This document shows positions 9,326 through 20,240 of a stretch of DNA of 64,000 nt, piece by piece. Where the stretch lies: contig CACEBD010000001.1 in NCBI GenBank assembly GCA_902557775.1, positions 310,001-374,000 of the forward strand, given 5' to 3'. Position 1 is the first letter of the stretch, and every line of letters begins with the position of its first letter. The translations under genes were made by a program, and so were the position numbers. This DNA comes from an uncultured Pelagibacteraceae bacterium (lineage in GTDB: Bacteria; Pseudomonadota; Alphaproteobacteria; Pelagibacterales; Pelagibacteraceae). Below the pieces are notes generated by a model. The model had not been told where the DNA came from and searched no databases. It was given only the letters and a program-made list of their open reading frames with translations.

Positions 9326-11068
9326 TTATTTAAGTTGTTTTTCGTATAAAGATTTATATTCTTCGCAATTCTGTAATAAAAAATTATGCTTTCCAGAGTC
9401 AATAATATTACCATTTTTTAGAACGAATATCATATCGGCATTGTGGATCGTCGAAAGTCTATGCGCAATTACCAATGTTGTTTTATTTTTTGTCAAATTG
9501 AGTATTGCGTTCTGAACAATTTCCTCTGACTCTGCATCTAAAGAGGACGTAGCTTCATCTAACAAAATTATAGGAGATTCTTTAAGTATTGCTCTTGCTA
9601 TTGATAATCTTTGCTTTTGGCCTCCCGAGAGTCTAATTCCATTTTCTCCAATAACGGTATTATAACTATCTTTTAGCTTTATAATGAATTCGTCAGCGGC
9701 TGCAAACCTGCAAGCCTGTTCGATTTCTTCTTGAGTTGCGTTTTCTTTCGCGTAGGCAATATTATTTTTTATGGTGTCATCAAATAAAATAATATCTTGG
9801 CTGACCATAGAGATATTTTTTCTTAATGAATTTAAAGAAACTTTCTTTATATCTTGTTTATCAATTTTGATATTTCCTTTCTGAGGATCATAAAATCTTG
9901 GTAATAAATTTAAGATTGTACTTTTTCCTGCCCCGCTATGCCCAACAAAAGCTGTCATGGTATTTCCTTGTATCTTTAAATTTATATTTTTAATTGCTTG
10001 ATTGTGCGTAGTGTCATATTTAAAGTTTACGTTTTCAAAATCTATATTTGAATTTTTGATAATTAATTCAGGGCTTACCTCATTTTCTGTCACTTCATTT
10101 TTTTTATCAATAATTTTTATTATTCTTTTAAAAGCTGCACCTCCTTGATATGCAATTAAATTGATTGTTGCTAAAGATCTTATTGGTTGGTAGGCTAACA
10201 TCATTGCTGCTAAAAATGAGAAAAAATTGTTTACTTCAAGCTCTCCGTTAGCAATTAATTTTCCAGAGAAAACAATAAAACCTGCAATCATGAAACCAGT
10301 GAGCGACTCCATTATTGGCGTTGCTCTTATCATTATAGTTCCAATTTTAATATTCTTTTCAACAAGATCATCGATAACTGACTGAGCCTTCTTATTTTCC
10401 CGATCTTCTCTCTGGTAAATCCTTATCATTTTAGAGCCCTTAAATATTTCAGATAAAAAAGAGGCTAAAATACCTGATGACTCCCCAGCCTTTGACGTTG
10501 CTTTACCTATCCTTTTTCCTAAAGATTTTGCCAATATTGCAGCTAGAGGCATCATTAAAATGGCGAATAAAGCTAATTTCCAATTTTGATAAAACATTAA
10601 TGAAACTAGTGCTATCAATGAAAATGAATCTTTCATTAAATTTAAGACACCAGAACTAACAAGATTTTTTACGTGGTTAGTATCATACATGACATTAGAG
10701 ATATATTTTCCTGAATGCCTATTATCAAGTGTCTGAATATCAGAATGTAAAATATTTTTAGCAACTTTTTTTTGGAGTTCACCAGCAACCTCTTCACCAA
10801 CTTTTATAATATTAGTTCTAGCTAAATATAAAGATAAGCCTTTACTTGAAAATGCTATAACAATTAGCAATGGTATTGACCAAGCAAATACTTTGTCTTG
10901 TTCTATAAATATTTTTTTAACAGCTGGATCAAGTAACCAGGCTATTCCCGAAGTGCTACCTGCGACTATAATTGAAAGCAATAAAGCTAGAATAATTCTT
11001 TTAAGGTGCTTTTGCACATACTCTTTATATAATCGTCTTAAAATTATTTTAAGTTCATCAAAATTCAT
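9326..11068 (-). CDS. msbA: Lipid A export ABC transporter, ATP-binding/permease
   Basis: A 580-residue half-transporter: an N-terminal six-helix membrane domain (about 20-310) fused to an ATPase domain. ATPase motifs are Walker A GHSGAGKST near residue 372, signature LSGGQKQR near 475 and Walker B IILLDEATSSLD near 496. Position between ubiA and waaA, inside a lipid A gene run, supports flipping of lipid A across the inner membrane rather than drug export, although the family itself does not prove substrate. It begins directly after ubiA with no gap. Confidence 0.9.
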   Translation of the reverse strand: MNFDELKIILRRLYKEYVQKHLKRIILALLLSIIVAGSTSGIAWLLDPAVKKIFIEQDKVFAWSIPLLIVIAFSSKGLSLYLARTNIIKVGEEVAGELQKKVAKNILHSDIQTLDNRHSGKYISNVMYDTNHVKNLVSSGVLNLMKDSFSLIALVSLMFYQNWKLALFAILMMPLAAILAKSLGKRIGKATSKAGESSGILASFLSEIFKGSKMIRIYQREDRENKKAQSVIDDLVEKNIKIGTIMIRATPIMESLTGFMIAGFIVFSGKLIANGELEVNNFFSFLAAMMLAYQPIRSLATINLIAYQGGAAFKRIIKIIDKKNEVTENEVSPELIIKNSNIDFENVNFKYDTTHNQAIKNINLKIQGNTMTAFVGHSGAGKSTILNLLPRFYDPQKGNIKIDKQDIKKVSLNSLRKNISMVSQDIILFDDTIKNNIAYAKENATQEEIEQACRFAAADEFIIKLKDSYNTVIGENGIRLSGGQKQRLSIARAILKESPIILLDEATSSLDAESEEIVQNAILNLTKNKTTLVIAHRLSTIHNADMIFVLKNGNIIDSGKHNFLLQNCEEYKSLYEKQLK

Positions 11069-11956
11069 TTAAAAATTTACTGTTAAAATAGATAAAAATA
11101 AAAACAATCCTGAAAAATTATTTAATTTAAAAACTGACAAACAACTATGTTCATTGTTCTGTTTTAACATTAATATTTGATAAATAAGACTTAATAAAAA
11201 AATTATCAAAAAAATTGAGGATATATTAAGACCAATAAAACTTTTCATAAGATATAAGATAATCAAAGAAGTTGATAAATAACAAAAACCTAAAAACAAT
11301 TTAATATTCTTTTTAAATTTTATAGAGGTTGATTTTAAACCTATAATTTCATCTTCAAACATATCTTGAGCTCCGTAAATGGTGTCATAGCCCAATGTCC
11401 AAAATATGGCTGAAAGATAAAGAAGTAAAATATCAATATTAATTGTATTATTCATTGCCGACCAAGCCATAATTATTCCCCAATTGAAAGTCAGACCTAA
11501 AAATAATTGAGGCCAGTAAGTTATTCTTTTCATGAAAGGATAAGAAAAAGCCAATATCATTGATCCTAAACCAAGGTATATAGTTAAAAAATTAAATTGG
11601 ATTAAAATTAAAAATGCTAAGGAGCAAAGTAAGCAGACATAAGATAACGACCTGTAAACAGAAATCTTATTAGATGCCAGGGGTCTATTTTTAGTTCTCT
11701 CTACCTTTTTGTCAAAATCCTTATCAACAATATCATTAATAATACAACCAGCACTTCTCATTAAGACTGATCCTAAAAAAAATAAAGTCAAATAGTATAT
11801 AAATAGTTTTGTATCTTGGTTAAAATTATATGCATATGATAAACCCCATGAGCATGGCCAAAATAAAAGCATAAAACCAATTGGTTTATTTAATCTTGTT
11901 AAATCTATAAATATTTTTACTTGTTGCATGAAATACTTCTTGTAAATATCAAACAC
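11069..11956 (-). CDS. ubiA: 4-hydroxybenzoate polyprenyltransferase
   Basis: Attaches the polyprenyl tail to 4-hydroxybenzoate in ubiquinone synthesis. The protein is polytopic (eight or so helices) with two Asp-rich motifs that bind the prenyl diphosphate: NDIVDKDFDKKVERT near residue 74 and YGAQDMFEDE near 194. The frame opens with GTG at 11956; an ATG at 11929 gives MQQVKIFIDLTRLNKP, which matches where family members usually begin and may be the true start. It heads the msbA-waaA-lpxK-lpxL run. Confidence 0.92.
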   Translation of the reverse strand: MFDIYKKYFMQQVKIFIDLTRLNKPIGFMLLFWPCSWGLSYAYNFNQDTKLFIYYLTLFFLGSVLMRSAGCIINDIVDKDFDKKVERTKNRPLASNKISVYRSLSYVCLLCSLAFLILIQFNFLTIYLGLGSMILAFSYPFMKRITYWPQLFLGLTFNWGIIMAWSAMNNTINIDILLLYLSAIFWTLGYDTIYGAQDMFEDEIIGLKSTSIKFKKNIKLFLGFCYLSTSLIILYLMKSFIGLNISSIFLIIFLLSLIYQILMLKQNNEHSCLSVFKLNNFSGLFLFLSILTVNF

Positions 11957-11982
11957 TATCTACATAATCAATTTGATTCGGT

Positions 11983-12393
11983 ATGGACATAGATTATACA
12001 GTAGCGGCTTTAATGTTTCCTGCCATCCCATTAATGATGACGATGTATAGTAATCGTTTTCACACTTTAAGTGCCTTAATTCGACAACTACATGACAAAT
12101 ATACTTTTGAAAAAAAAGTTCCACCAGAGTTAGAAAAACAACTTCATGTTTTAAATAAAAGAACTAATTTTCTTAAATATGTTATGGGGTTTTCATCTTT
12201 TGGATTTCTTTTTAATATGCTTACGGTATTACTTTTATATTTGGACTTTATAATTTATGCTAGGCTTAGTTTTGCGTCTTGTTGTGTATGCATGATAATT
12301 TCAATTTTTTTATTTTTACAGGAAGTAAGAATGTCCAATGAAGCATTGAAATATCACCTCAGTGATATGGACTCTATGAAAAAAGATTTATAA
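11983..12393 (+). CDS. DUF2721 family membrane protein
   Basis: A 136-residue membrane protein of the DUF2721 family, function unknown. An N-terminal helix (about residues 5-20) is followed by a charged cytoplasmic-looking loop and the family stretch RRTNFLKYV-type sequence (here KRTNFLKYVMGF), then two further helices (about 70-90 and 95-115). It is a single gene, divergent from ubiA, and its stop lies 1 base from the convergent DUF1289 stop. One GANTC site (11975-11979) lies 3 bases before the ATG. Confidence 0.7.
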   Translation: MDIDYTVAALMFPAIPLMMTMYSNRFHTLSALIRQLHDKYTFEKKVPPELEKQLHVLNKRTNFLKYVMGFSSFGFLFNMLTVLLLYLDFIIYARLSFASCCVCMIISIFLFLQEVRMSNEALKYHLSDMDSMKKDL

Positions 12394-12394
12394 A

Positions 12395-12655
12395 TTAATC
12401 TTCTAAAAGTTTTTTTTTGAAAAGTGAAATTCCTTGGTCAATTTTATGTTTATAAGACTCTTCAAAAGTATTTAATTGCCATCCTTGCATCCTTGATTTT
12501 ATTTTTTTCAAGTTTTCTAATTTCCACTCTTCAGTAGTTACTTCGTTTTTCCATTGTTTTTTTTCTTCATTGGTTCTTGCGCACCCGTAGCAATAACCAG
12601 TTAAAGGGTCAGTTTTACAAATACTTATACACGGAGAAATTATTTTTTTTGCCAT
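12395..12655 (-). CDS. DUF1289 small cysteine-rich protein
   Basis: An 86-residue protein with the DUF1289 signature SPCISICKTD followed by GYCYGCART. The four cysteines in a C-x3-C-x8-C-x2-C arrangement suggest a metal or iron-sulfur site, though none is proven. The C-terminal half is charged and helical. It abuts the quinone oxidoreductase gene (1-base overlap) and is the last gene of the minus-strand redox set. Function is not known. Confidence 0.75.
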   Translation of the reverse strand: MAKKIISPCISICKTDPLTGYCYGCARTNEEKKQWKNEVTTEEWKLENLKKIKSRMQGWQLNTFEESYKHKIDQGISLFKKKLLED

Positions 12656-13629
12656 TAAGGAATTAAAATTGCTGGGCCAATTAATTTCCTTGCTTCAAGA
12701 TCTGTATGAGCATTTTTGGCTTCCGAAAGTTTATATTTTTTTGAAATTCTAATTTTTATTTTTCCAAATTTTACCTTTTCAAAAATTTGATCAGCCCCAG
12801 CTTGAAGTTCTTTTCTACTTGTAAAATATTGACCTATAGATGGTCTTGTTAAGTAAAGCCCTTTAGGTTGGATTTCTTTTGGAACATTTATAGGATCCAG
12901 GGGCCCAGACGCATTTCCAAAACTTATCATCATTCCTCTTATTGAAAGACATTCAAGAGATCCGTGGAATGTTTTTTTTCCGACCCCGTCAAAAACTGCG
13001 GGCACTCCTTTATTATTGGTAATATTCATGACCTCTTTTACAAAATTATTTTTTGTATAGTTAATTACATGAGAGTAACCATTTTCTCTAGCTATTTTGA
13101 TTTTACTATCTGAGCCAACTGTTCCAATAACTTTTGCTCCAATACTATTTGCCCATTGAGCGAAAATTTGACCTACTCCTCCAGCTGCTGCATGAAAAAG
13201 AACTGTTTCACCAGCTTTAAGTTTATAAGTTTTGGTAAGTAAATAATTTGTAGTTAAACCTTTAGTCATTAAAGTTGCAGCCAACTCATGTGAAATTCCA
13301 TCAGGAATTTTTACAGCAATTTTAGCTGGGATTATTCTTTGTTGCGCATAAGCTCCCAAAGGTACGGAGGCATAAGCAATATTATCACCTTTATTAAATT
13401 CAGAAATATTTGAACCTACTTCATCAATTTTTCCAGCAGCTTCTAAACCAATTCCACTAGGCAACTTAACAGGGTACAAACCAGATCTATGGTAAGTATC
13501 AATATAATTTAGACCAATCGCGTAATTAGTAACTTTAATTTCATCTGGGCCTGGAGAACCAACATTCACATCTTGAAGTTCTAATACCTCAGGACCTCCA
13601 CTTTTTTTAATTACAATAGATTTTGGCAT
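12655..13629 (-). CDS. qor: NADPH:quinone oxidoreductase, zeta-crystallin type
   Basis: Soluble medium-chain dehydrogenase without the zinc ligands, predicted to reduce quinones or enones with NADPH. The 324-residue protein has the catalytic GroES-like N-terminus with NYAIGLNYIDTYHRSG, then the nucleotide-binding HAAAGGVGQIFAQWA near residue 145 and the FDGVGKKTF segment near 214. Length is standard for Qor. The exact substrate cannot be assigned from sequence. Neighbours (pirin, haloacid dehalogenase, CDGSH) suggest a stress or redox role. Confidence 0.87.
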   Translation of the reverse strand: MPKSIVIKKSGGPEVLELQDVNVGSPGPDEIKVTNYAIGLNYIDTYHRSGLYPVKLPSGIGLEAAGKIDEVGSNISEFNKGDNIAYASVPLGAYAQQRIIPAKIAVKIPDGISHELAATLMTKGLTTNYLLTKTYKLKAGETVLFHAAAGGVGQIFAQWANSIGAKVIGTVGSDSKIKIARENGYSHVINYTKNNFVKEVMNITNNKGVPAVFDGVGKKTFHGSLECLSIRGMMISFGNASGPLDPINVPKEIQPKGLYLTRPSIGQYFTSRKELQAGADQIFEKVKFGKIKIRISKKYKLSEAKNAHTDLEARKLIGPAILIP

Positions 13630-13653
13630 TTTTACGGAAACGTACTTTAACTT

Positions 13654-14496
13654 TTAATATTTAGCAAATGTTCCGTTATTATAATCTTGAATAGCCTCAA
13701 GAATTTCATCTTTTGTATTCATTACAAATGGTCCACCTCTTGCAATTGGTTCCCCAATTGGCTTGCCAGCTATAAATAAAAACTCAGATTTTTTGCTTGC
13801 TTTAATTTTTAATTTAGTACCTCTCTGTAATAATATTAAGTTTGAATCAGCTGTTTTAATGTGGCTTTTTTCTCCTATGTTTAATTCTCCTTTTAGTAAA
13901 TATATAAAAGAATTGTGTCCTGAAGGAACATCACAATTAAATTCTTTTCCTTGATTTAAAATCACATGAAAATAAATAGGGTCAACGTTGTGATTTTTTT
14001 CTGGTCCTTCAGCTTTTTTGTATTTACCTGCAATTACTTTTACAATTTTATCATTATCTTTGTGTTCTCCAAGTTCATTTCCTTTAATATAAAGATATTC
14101 TGGCTTATTCTTTTTCATTTTAGCTGGCATATTTATCCAAAGTTGAAAACCTAACAACTTACCTTCTTTCATAGCAGGCATTTCGGAATGAATAATTCCT
14201 CTTCCAGTTTTCATCCATTGAACATCTCCAGATGCCATAATACCTTTAGCTCCAGTGCTATCTTGATGTTCAAACTCTCCGTTTAACATATAAGTTACTG
14301 TTTCTATTCCTCTATGTGGATGTGGTGGAAAGCCAGCGACGTAATCATCTTTATTTTCAGAACCAAATTCGTCGAGCATTAAGAATGGATCAATATAATC
14401 TGCTTCTGGGGTTCCAATGCTTCTTTTTAATTTTACTCCTGCACCATCTGATGCGTTTAAGGCTTTAATGATTTTTTTTACTTCAATTTGAGACAT
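13654..14496 (-). CDS. Pirin family protein
   Basis: A 280-residue bicupin of the pirin family. The metal-binding residues are visible in PHPHRGIETVTY (about residues 57-68) and in GRGIIHSEMP (about 100-109), giving the usual three His and one Glu. Some bacterial pirins act as quercetin 2,3-dioxygenases; whether this one is an enzyme is not clear from sequence. It lies between the quinone oxidoreductase and haloacid dehalogenase genes in the same orientation with gaps of about 20 bases. Confidence 0.88.
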   Translation of the reverse strand: MSQIEVKKIIKALNASDGAGVKLKRSIGTPEADYIDPFLMLDEFGSENKDDYVAGFPPHPHRGIETVTYMLNGEFEHQDSTGAKGIMASGDVQWMKTGRGIIHSEMPAMKEGKLLGFQLWINMPAKMKKNKPEYLYIKGNELGEHKDNDKIVKVIAGKYKKAEGPEKNHNVDPIYFHVILNQGKEFNCDVPSGHNSFIYLLKGELNIGEKSHIKTADSNLILLQRGTKLKIKASKKSEFLFIAGKPIGEPIARGGPFVMNTKDEILEAIQDYNNGTFAKY

Positions 14497-14517
14497 ATAA
14501 ATATTTATAATGAAACT

Positions 14518-15180
14518 TTAAACTTTATCAAGTAGCTGCGTTAAATTTTTGATTTCATTTTTGGGTTCAAAATCGAGGATATCAAATACTGAGTTATGCC
14601 TATTAACCCAGATGGAATTATATCCAAAGTTCCCCCCTCCTGAAACATCCCATGTATTCGCGCTTAAAAAAGTAATTTCACTAGATTTTATTCTATATTT
14701 TTTAATGGGTAGTTCATAAACGGTTGGGTCAGGTTTATAAATTTTCACATCTTCAACAGAAAAAAGATCATCAAATAGATTATTAAATTTATTATTTTCA
14801 ACTAATTCATTTAAAAGATCAGGGGTCCCGTTAGAAAGTATAGCAAGTTTGAACTTTTTCTTTTTTAAATCTTCTAAGACTCCTCTTACCTCGGGATAAG
14901 GAGATAAAATTTTGTAAAGACTAAGTAACTCATTTTTCATATTTTTGTTAATATTGAATACTTTCATAGATTTATCCAAACTGTCCTCAGTAATATCCCA
15001 AAAATTTTTATGCCTTTTCATTAAACTTCTAAGCCAAGTATATTCAAGCTGAGTAGTTCTCCAAAAATTGGCAAATGTTTCCCACTTTGCTCCGATTTTA
15101 TCTTTACATTTTTCAGCAGCTGAATTTACATCGAACAATGTACCGTAAGCGTCAAACACTACTGCTTTTGTTTTCATCAT
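14518..15180 (-). CDS. Haloacid dehalogenase, type II
   Basis: A 220-residue HAD-superfamily hydrolase of the L-2-haloacid dehalogenase type, which hydrolyses 2-haloalkanoates to hydroxy acids. The nucleophile Asp is in VVFDAYGTLFDV near residue 9; motif II is LSNGTPDLL near 115; the Lys is in YKPDPTVYELP near 148; and the type II SANTWDVSGGGNFG stretch is near 173. A related phosphatase activity cannot be excluded. Two ATG codons open the frame; the first is used here. It starts 3 bases after the CDGSH gene stop. Confidence 0.85.
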   Translation of the reverse strand: MMKTKAVVFDAYGTLFDVNSAAEKCKDKIGAKWETFANFWRTTQLEYTWLRSLMKRHKNFWDITEDSLDKSMKVFNINKNMKNELLSLYKILSPYPEVRGVLEDLKKKKFKLAILSNGTPDLLNELVENNKFNNLFDDLFSVEDVKIYKPDPTVYELPIKKYRIKSSEITFLSANTWDVSGGGNFGYNSIWVNRHNSVFDILDFEPKNEIKNLTQLLDKV

Positions 15181-15183
15181 TTA

Positions 15184-15420
15184 TTAAATATTATGCGAAC
15201 CATCACATAATGGTTGATCGTTTGTTTGTTTACATGAGCAGAAAAAAACTTTTTTAGTTTGATCAGCTAAATATTTTAAAGGTGCAAATTCAGTTCCTTT
15301 GTGTGAACCGTCGCAAAAAGGTTGCTTAGAACTAATTCCACAAGTACACCAAAAATAAGATTTTCCCTCTATCACATTAATGCCTATTGGGGATTCTCCA
15401 GCTCTTTTACCTTTTTTCAT
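15184..15420 (-). CDS. Double CDGSH-type iron-sulfur protein
   Basis: A 78-residue soluble protein containing two complete CDGSH 2Fe-2S sites: CTCGISSKQPFCDGSH and CSCKQTNDQPLCDGSH, each with the 3Cys-1His ligand set. It lacks any membrane segment. Tandem CDGSH proteins are small electron carriers or cluster donors; the partner here is unknown. It is the first gene of a minus-strand set with a haloacid dehalogenase, pirin and quinone oxidoreductase. A clear Shine-Dalgarno sequence precedes it, unlike many neighbours. Confidence 0.88.
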   Translation of the reverse strand: MKKGKRAGESPIGINVIEGKSYFWCTCGISSKQPFCDGSHKGTEFAPLKYLADQTKKVFFCSCKQTNDQPLCDGSHNI

Positions 15421-15425
15421 TAATG

Positions 15426-15433
15426 CTCCTTTA
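15426..15433 (-). promoter_or_regulatory. Shine-Dalgarno site of the CDGSH gene
   Basis: Reads TAAAGGAG on the minus strand, 5 bases before the ATG at 15420. A TATAAT at 15454-15459 (minus strand) could be its -10 box, giving a leader of roughly 25-30 bases, in contrast to the facing rsmE gene. Confidence 0.6.
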
Positions 15434-15452
15434 TATCTTCAACATTTGTTTA

Positions 15453-15458
15453 TATTAT
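15453..15458 (+). promoter_or_regulatory. -10-like box for rsmE
   Basis: TATTAT on the plus strand ends 8 bases before the rsmE ATG at 15467, so transcription from it would begin at or within a base or two of the start codon. It overlaps a minus-strand TATAAT that could serve the CDGSH gene. No clear -35 box is seen. Confidence 0.35.
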
Positions 15459-15466
15459 AGACACTA

Positions 15467-16177
15467 ATGAATATTAGATTATATCATCCAGACAGTATAC
15501 TAGAAAATAATACAAGTTTGTTAAGCAAAGAGCACACTCATTACATTGTTAATGTTATGCGACTTAAAAGGGGCTCAAAATTAAATTTTTTTAATAAAAA
15601 TGGAGAATGGAAAAGCGAAATAATTTTTTTAAATAAAGATAGAGTTGAAGTTAGGTTTTTAGAAAAAATTAAAGAAGTTAATAATTTATCTAAAACTGAG
15701 CTAGCTATTTGCTTAGTAAAAAAAAATCCAATGGATACTATTTTACAAAAAGCCACAGAGCTCGGAATAAGTAAAATTATTCCAATTATTTCAGAAAGAA
15801 CAGAAGTTAAAGAATTAAATCTTGATAGAGCAAAAAAAATAGTTATTGAAGCGACTGAACAATCTAATCAACTTGTGCCCCCAGAAATTATAAATGTAAT
15901 TAAATTAAAGGATTTTTTAAAAAATTTTGATGAAAACTCAAAAATTTTATTTGCGGATGTTAATTCAAAAGAAAACTTAAAAGCTGAAGATCTTAAAAAC
16001 ATTAATACCTGTTGTATACTAATTGGTCCCGAGGGCGATTTTTCTTCAGCTGAGCGTGAGTTAATACTTCAAAATAGAGCGGTAAAACCTTTTACGTTAT
16101 CTAGAAACATTCTAAGGTCTGATACGGCTGTAATAAGCGCGATTTCATTAGTAAATTTTATCAATAACTCTCATTAA
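15467..16177 (+). CDS. rsmE: 16S rRNA (uracil(1498)-N(3))-methyltransferase
   Basis: SPOUT-class enzyme that methylates U1498 of 16S rRNA. The 236-residue protein has the N-terminal PUA-like part with HTHYIVNVMRLKRG, then KATELGISKIIPI near residue 96 and the knot motifs LIGPEGDFSSAE near 185 and LSRNILRSDTAVISA near 209. Length is normal. It stands just upstream of the cytochrome oxidase operon, which appears to have its own promoter. Confidence 0.95.
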   Translation: MNIRLYHPDSILENNTSLLSKEHTHYIVNVMRLKRGSKLNFFNKNGEWKSEIIFLNKDRVEVRFLEKIKEVNNLSKTELAICLVKKNPMDTILQKATELGISKIIPIISERTEVKELNLDRAKKIVIEATEQSNQLVPPEIINVIKLKDFLKNFDENSKILFADVNSKENLKAEDLKNINTCCILIGPEGDFSSAERELILQNRAVKPFTLSRNILRSDTAVISAISLVNFINNSH

Positions 16178-16195
16178 TTGTCGCATTAATTGAAA

Positions 16196-16223
16196 TTGTG
16201 AAATTGTCTAAAAGCTGTATAAA
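16196..16223 (+). promoter_or_regulatory. Predicted sigma70-type promoter of the cox operon
   Basis: TTGTGA (16196-16201) and TATAAA (16218-16223) are separated by 16 bases. The -10 box ends only 5 bases before the coxB ATG at 16229, so the start of transcription is predicted at the start codon. Confidence 0.45.
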
Positions 16224-16228
16224 AACTC

Positions 16229-18657
<2,429 letters not shown>

Positions 18658-18658
18658 A

Positions 18659-19579
18659 TTGAGCCAGATAAGTATAAAATCTAGAAACTCTAAACTTGGT
18701 TTAGCATTGGACCTAAGTTCATTTTTTAACTTAATGAAACCTAGGGTAATGTCTCTTGTACTATTTACATGTGTGGTAGGTTTATTAATAGCACCGATTA
18801 ATGTAGACTTCACATCTGCTTGCATTTCTCTCTTAGCTGTAGCTATCGGGTCTGGAGCTGCTGGAGCTCTTAATATGTGGTATGAGTCAGACCTAGATGC
18901 CTTGATGAGCAGAACTTGCTTAAGACCAATCCCAACAGGAAAAGTAAAAAAAAATCAAGCTTTATATTTTGGTATAGTTTTATCAGCTTTGTCAGTAAGC
19001 GTAATTTATTTTTCAGCCAACTTCCTTTCTGCAATTTTATTAGCCTCAACAATTGCTTTTTATTTTTTTATATATACGATTTGGTTAAAAAGGAAAACTC
19101 CACAAAATATTGTTATAGGTGGTGCAGCTGGGGCATTACCACCTGTTATTGGATGGACAATAGCAACCGGAAGTATCTCTGTTGAGCCAATAATTTTATT
19201 TTTAATTATTTTTCTATGGACACCATCACATTTTTGGGCGTTAAGTTTATATAAATCAAGTGATTATAAAAAAGCAAAAATTCCAATGCTCCCTATAATT
19301 TCTGGAACAAAAACAACAAAAGTGAATATACTTTTTTATGCTTTAATGATGCTACCTGCAATAATTGCACCTTACTTTTTAAATTTTGCTAGTTTATTTT
19401 ATCTAGCCATATCTTCCATGATGTCTGCATACTATGTTTATTTATGCTTAAGATTATATAGGTCTAAAATAGCGAGTATTTCAAATAAAATAGCGAGAAA
19501 AATTTTCATATACTCAATTTTTTATTTGTTTTTTATTTTCTTAATTTTATTAATTGATAATTTTTTAAAAATAATATGA
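18659..19579 (+). CDS. ctaB: Protoheme IX farnesyltransferase (heme O synthase)
   Basis: Membrane prenyltransferase that converts heme B to heme O, the precursor of heme A for the oxidase encoded beside it. The 306-residue protein has eight or nine helices and the Asp-rich prenyl-diphosphate motif NMWYESDLDALMSRT near residue 73. A TTG start lies one base after the coxA stop. Its own stop overlaps a small ORF (ATGA) that bridges to ctaG. No ctaA (heme A synthase) is in the window. Confidence 0.95.
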   Translation: MSQISIKSRNSKLGLALDLSSFFNLMKPRVMSLVLFTCVVGLLIAPINVDFTSACISLLAVAIGSGAAGALNMWYESDLDALMSRTCLRPIPTGKVKKNQALYFGIVLSALSVSVIYFSANFLSAILLASTIAFYFFIYTIWLKRKTPQNIVIGGAAGALPPVIGWTIATGSISVEPIILFLIIFLWTPSHFWALSLYKSSDYKKAKIPMLPIISGTKTTKVNILFYALMMLPAIIAPYFLNFASLFYLAISSMMSAYYVYLCLRLYRSKIASISNKIARKIFIYSIFYLFFIFLILLIDNFLKII

Positions 19580-19689
19580 TGAACAAAAAGAAAAAAAACC
19601 TTATAACAGCTTTAATATTAATCTTATTTATGATTTTTTTATTTGTATTAACTTTCTATAATATTGGAATTTATAATCGAGAAATATAA
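19576..19689 (+). CDS. 37-residue single-helix protein between ctaB and ctaG (CoxF-like position)
   Basis: A small ORF that exactly bridges ctaB and ctaG: its ATG overlaps the ctaB stop (ATGATG/TGA) and its TAA overlaps the ctaG ATG (TAATG). The product begins MMNKKKKNLITALIL, continues as one hydrophobic helix (about residues 9-28) and ends YNREI. The lysine-rich N-terminus predicts a cytoplasmic N-end. Many alphaproteobacteria carry a small membrane protein (CoxF) at this position; the sequence is too short to prove homology, so this is by position and topology. Confidence 0.7.
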   Translation: MMNKKKKNLITALILILFMIFLFVLTFYNIGIYNREI

Positions 19690-20240
19690 TGAATATAAGC
19701 AAAAAAAACTTAACACCTATCGCTTTAGTATCGATATTTTTACTAATGCTTGGATTGTCTTTTGCAGCAGTTCCTTTATATGATTTGTTTTGCAGAGTAA
19801 CAGGATTCGGCGGAACTACTCAAAACGCTACCGACAAAGAAATTCCAAAAATTATAGTAAATCAAGACTTTAAAATGAGATTTGATACAAACATTAATAG
19901 CACTTTAGATTGGAAATTTTATCCTGAGATGAATACTTTAAACTTAAAACCAGGCGAAGTTCATACAGTTAAATTTAATGTTGAAAATCCTAGCAATGAA
20001 ATTTCCTCAGGGTCAGCAACATTTAATGTATCTCCATCACCATTTGGTATTTATCTGAATAAGATAGGTTGTTTTTGTTTTGAAAAACAAACTTTACAAC
20101 CAGGTGAAAAAAAAGAGTTTGTATTAACATTTTTCTTGGATCCTAAAGTTGTTGATGATAATAAAACTAAAAATATGTCTGATGTAACTTTATCTTTTAC
20201 TTTTTTTTCATCAGGCTATTATGAAAAGAGTAACACATAA
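19689..20240 (+). CDS. ctaG: Cytochrome c oxidase assembly protein CtaG/Cox11
   Basis: Copper chaperone that delivers copper to the CuB site of subunit I. The 183-residue protein has one N-terminal membrane helix (about 10-30, with AAVPLYDLFCRVTGFGG just after it) and a periplasmic domain carrying the copper-binding CFCFEKQTL motif near residue 130. Length is normal. The stop overlaps the coxC start by one base (TAATG). Confidence 0.96.
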   Translation: MNISKKNLTPIALVSIFLLMLGLSFAAVPLYDLFCRVTGFGGTTQNATDKEIPKIIVNQDFKMRFDTNINSTLDWKFYPEMNTLNLKPGEVHTVKFNVENPSNEISSGSATFNVSPSPFGIYLNKIGCFCFEKQTLQPGEKKEFVLTFFLDPKVVDDNKTKNMSDVTLSFTFFSSGYYEKSNT

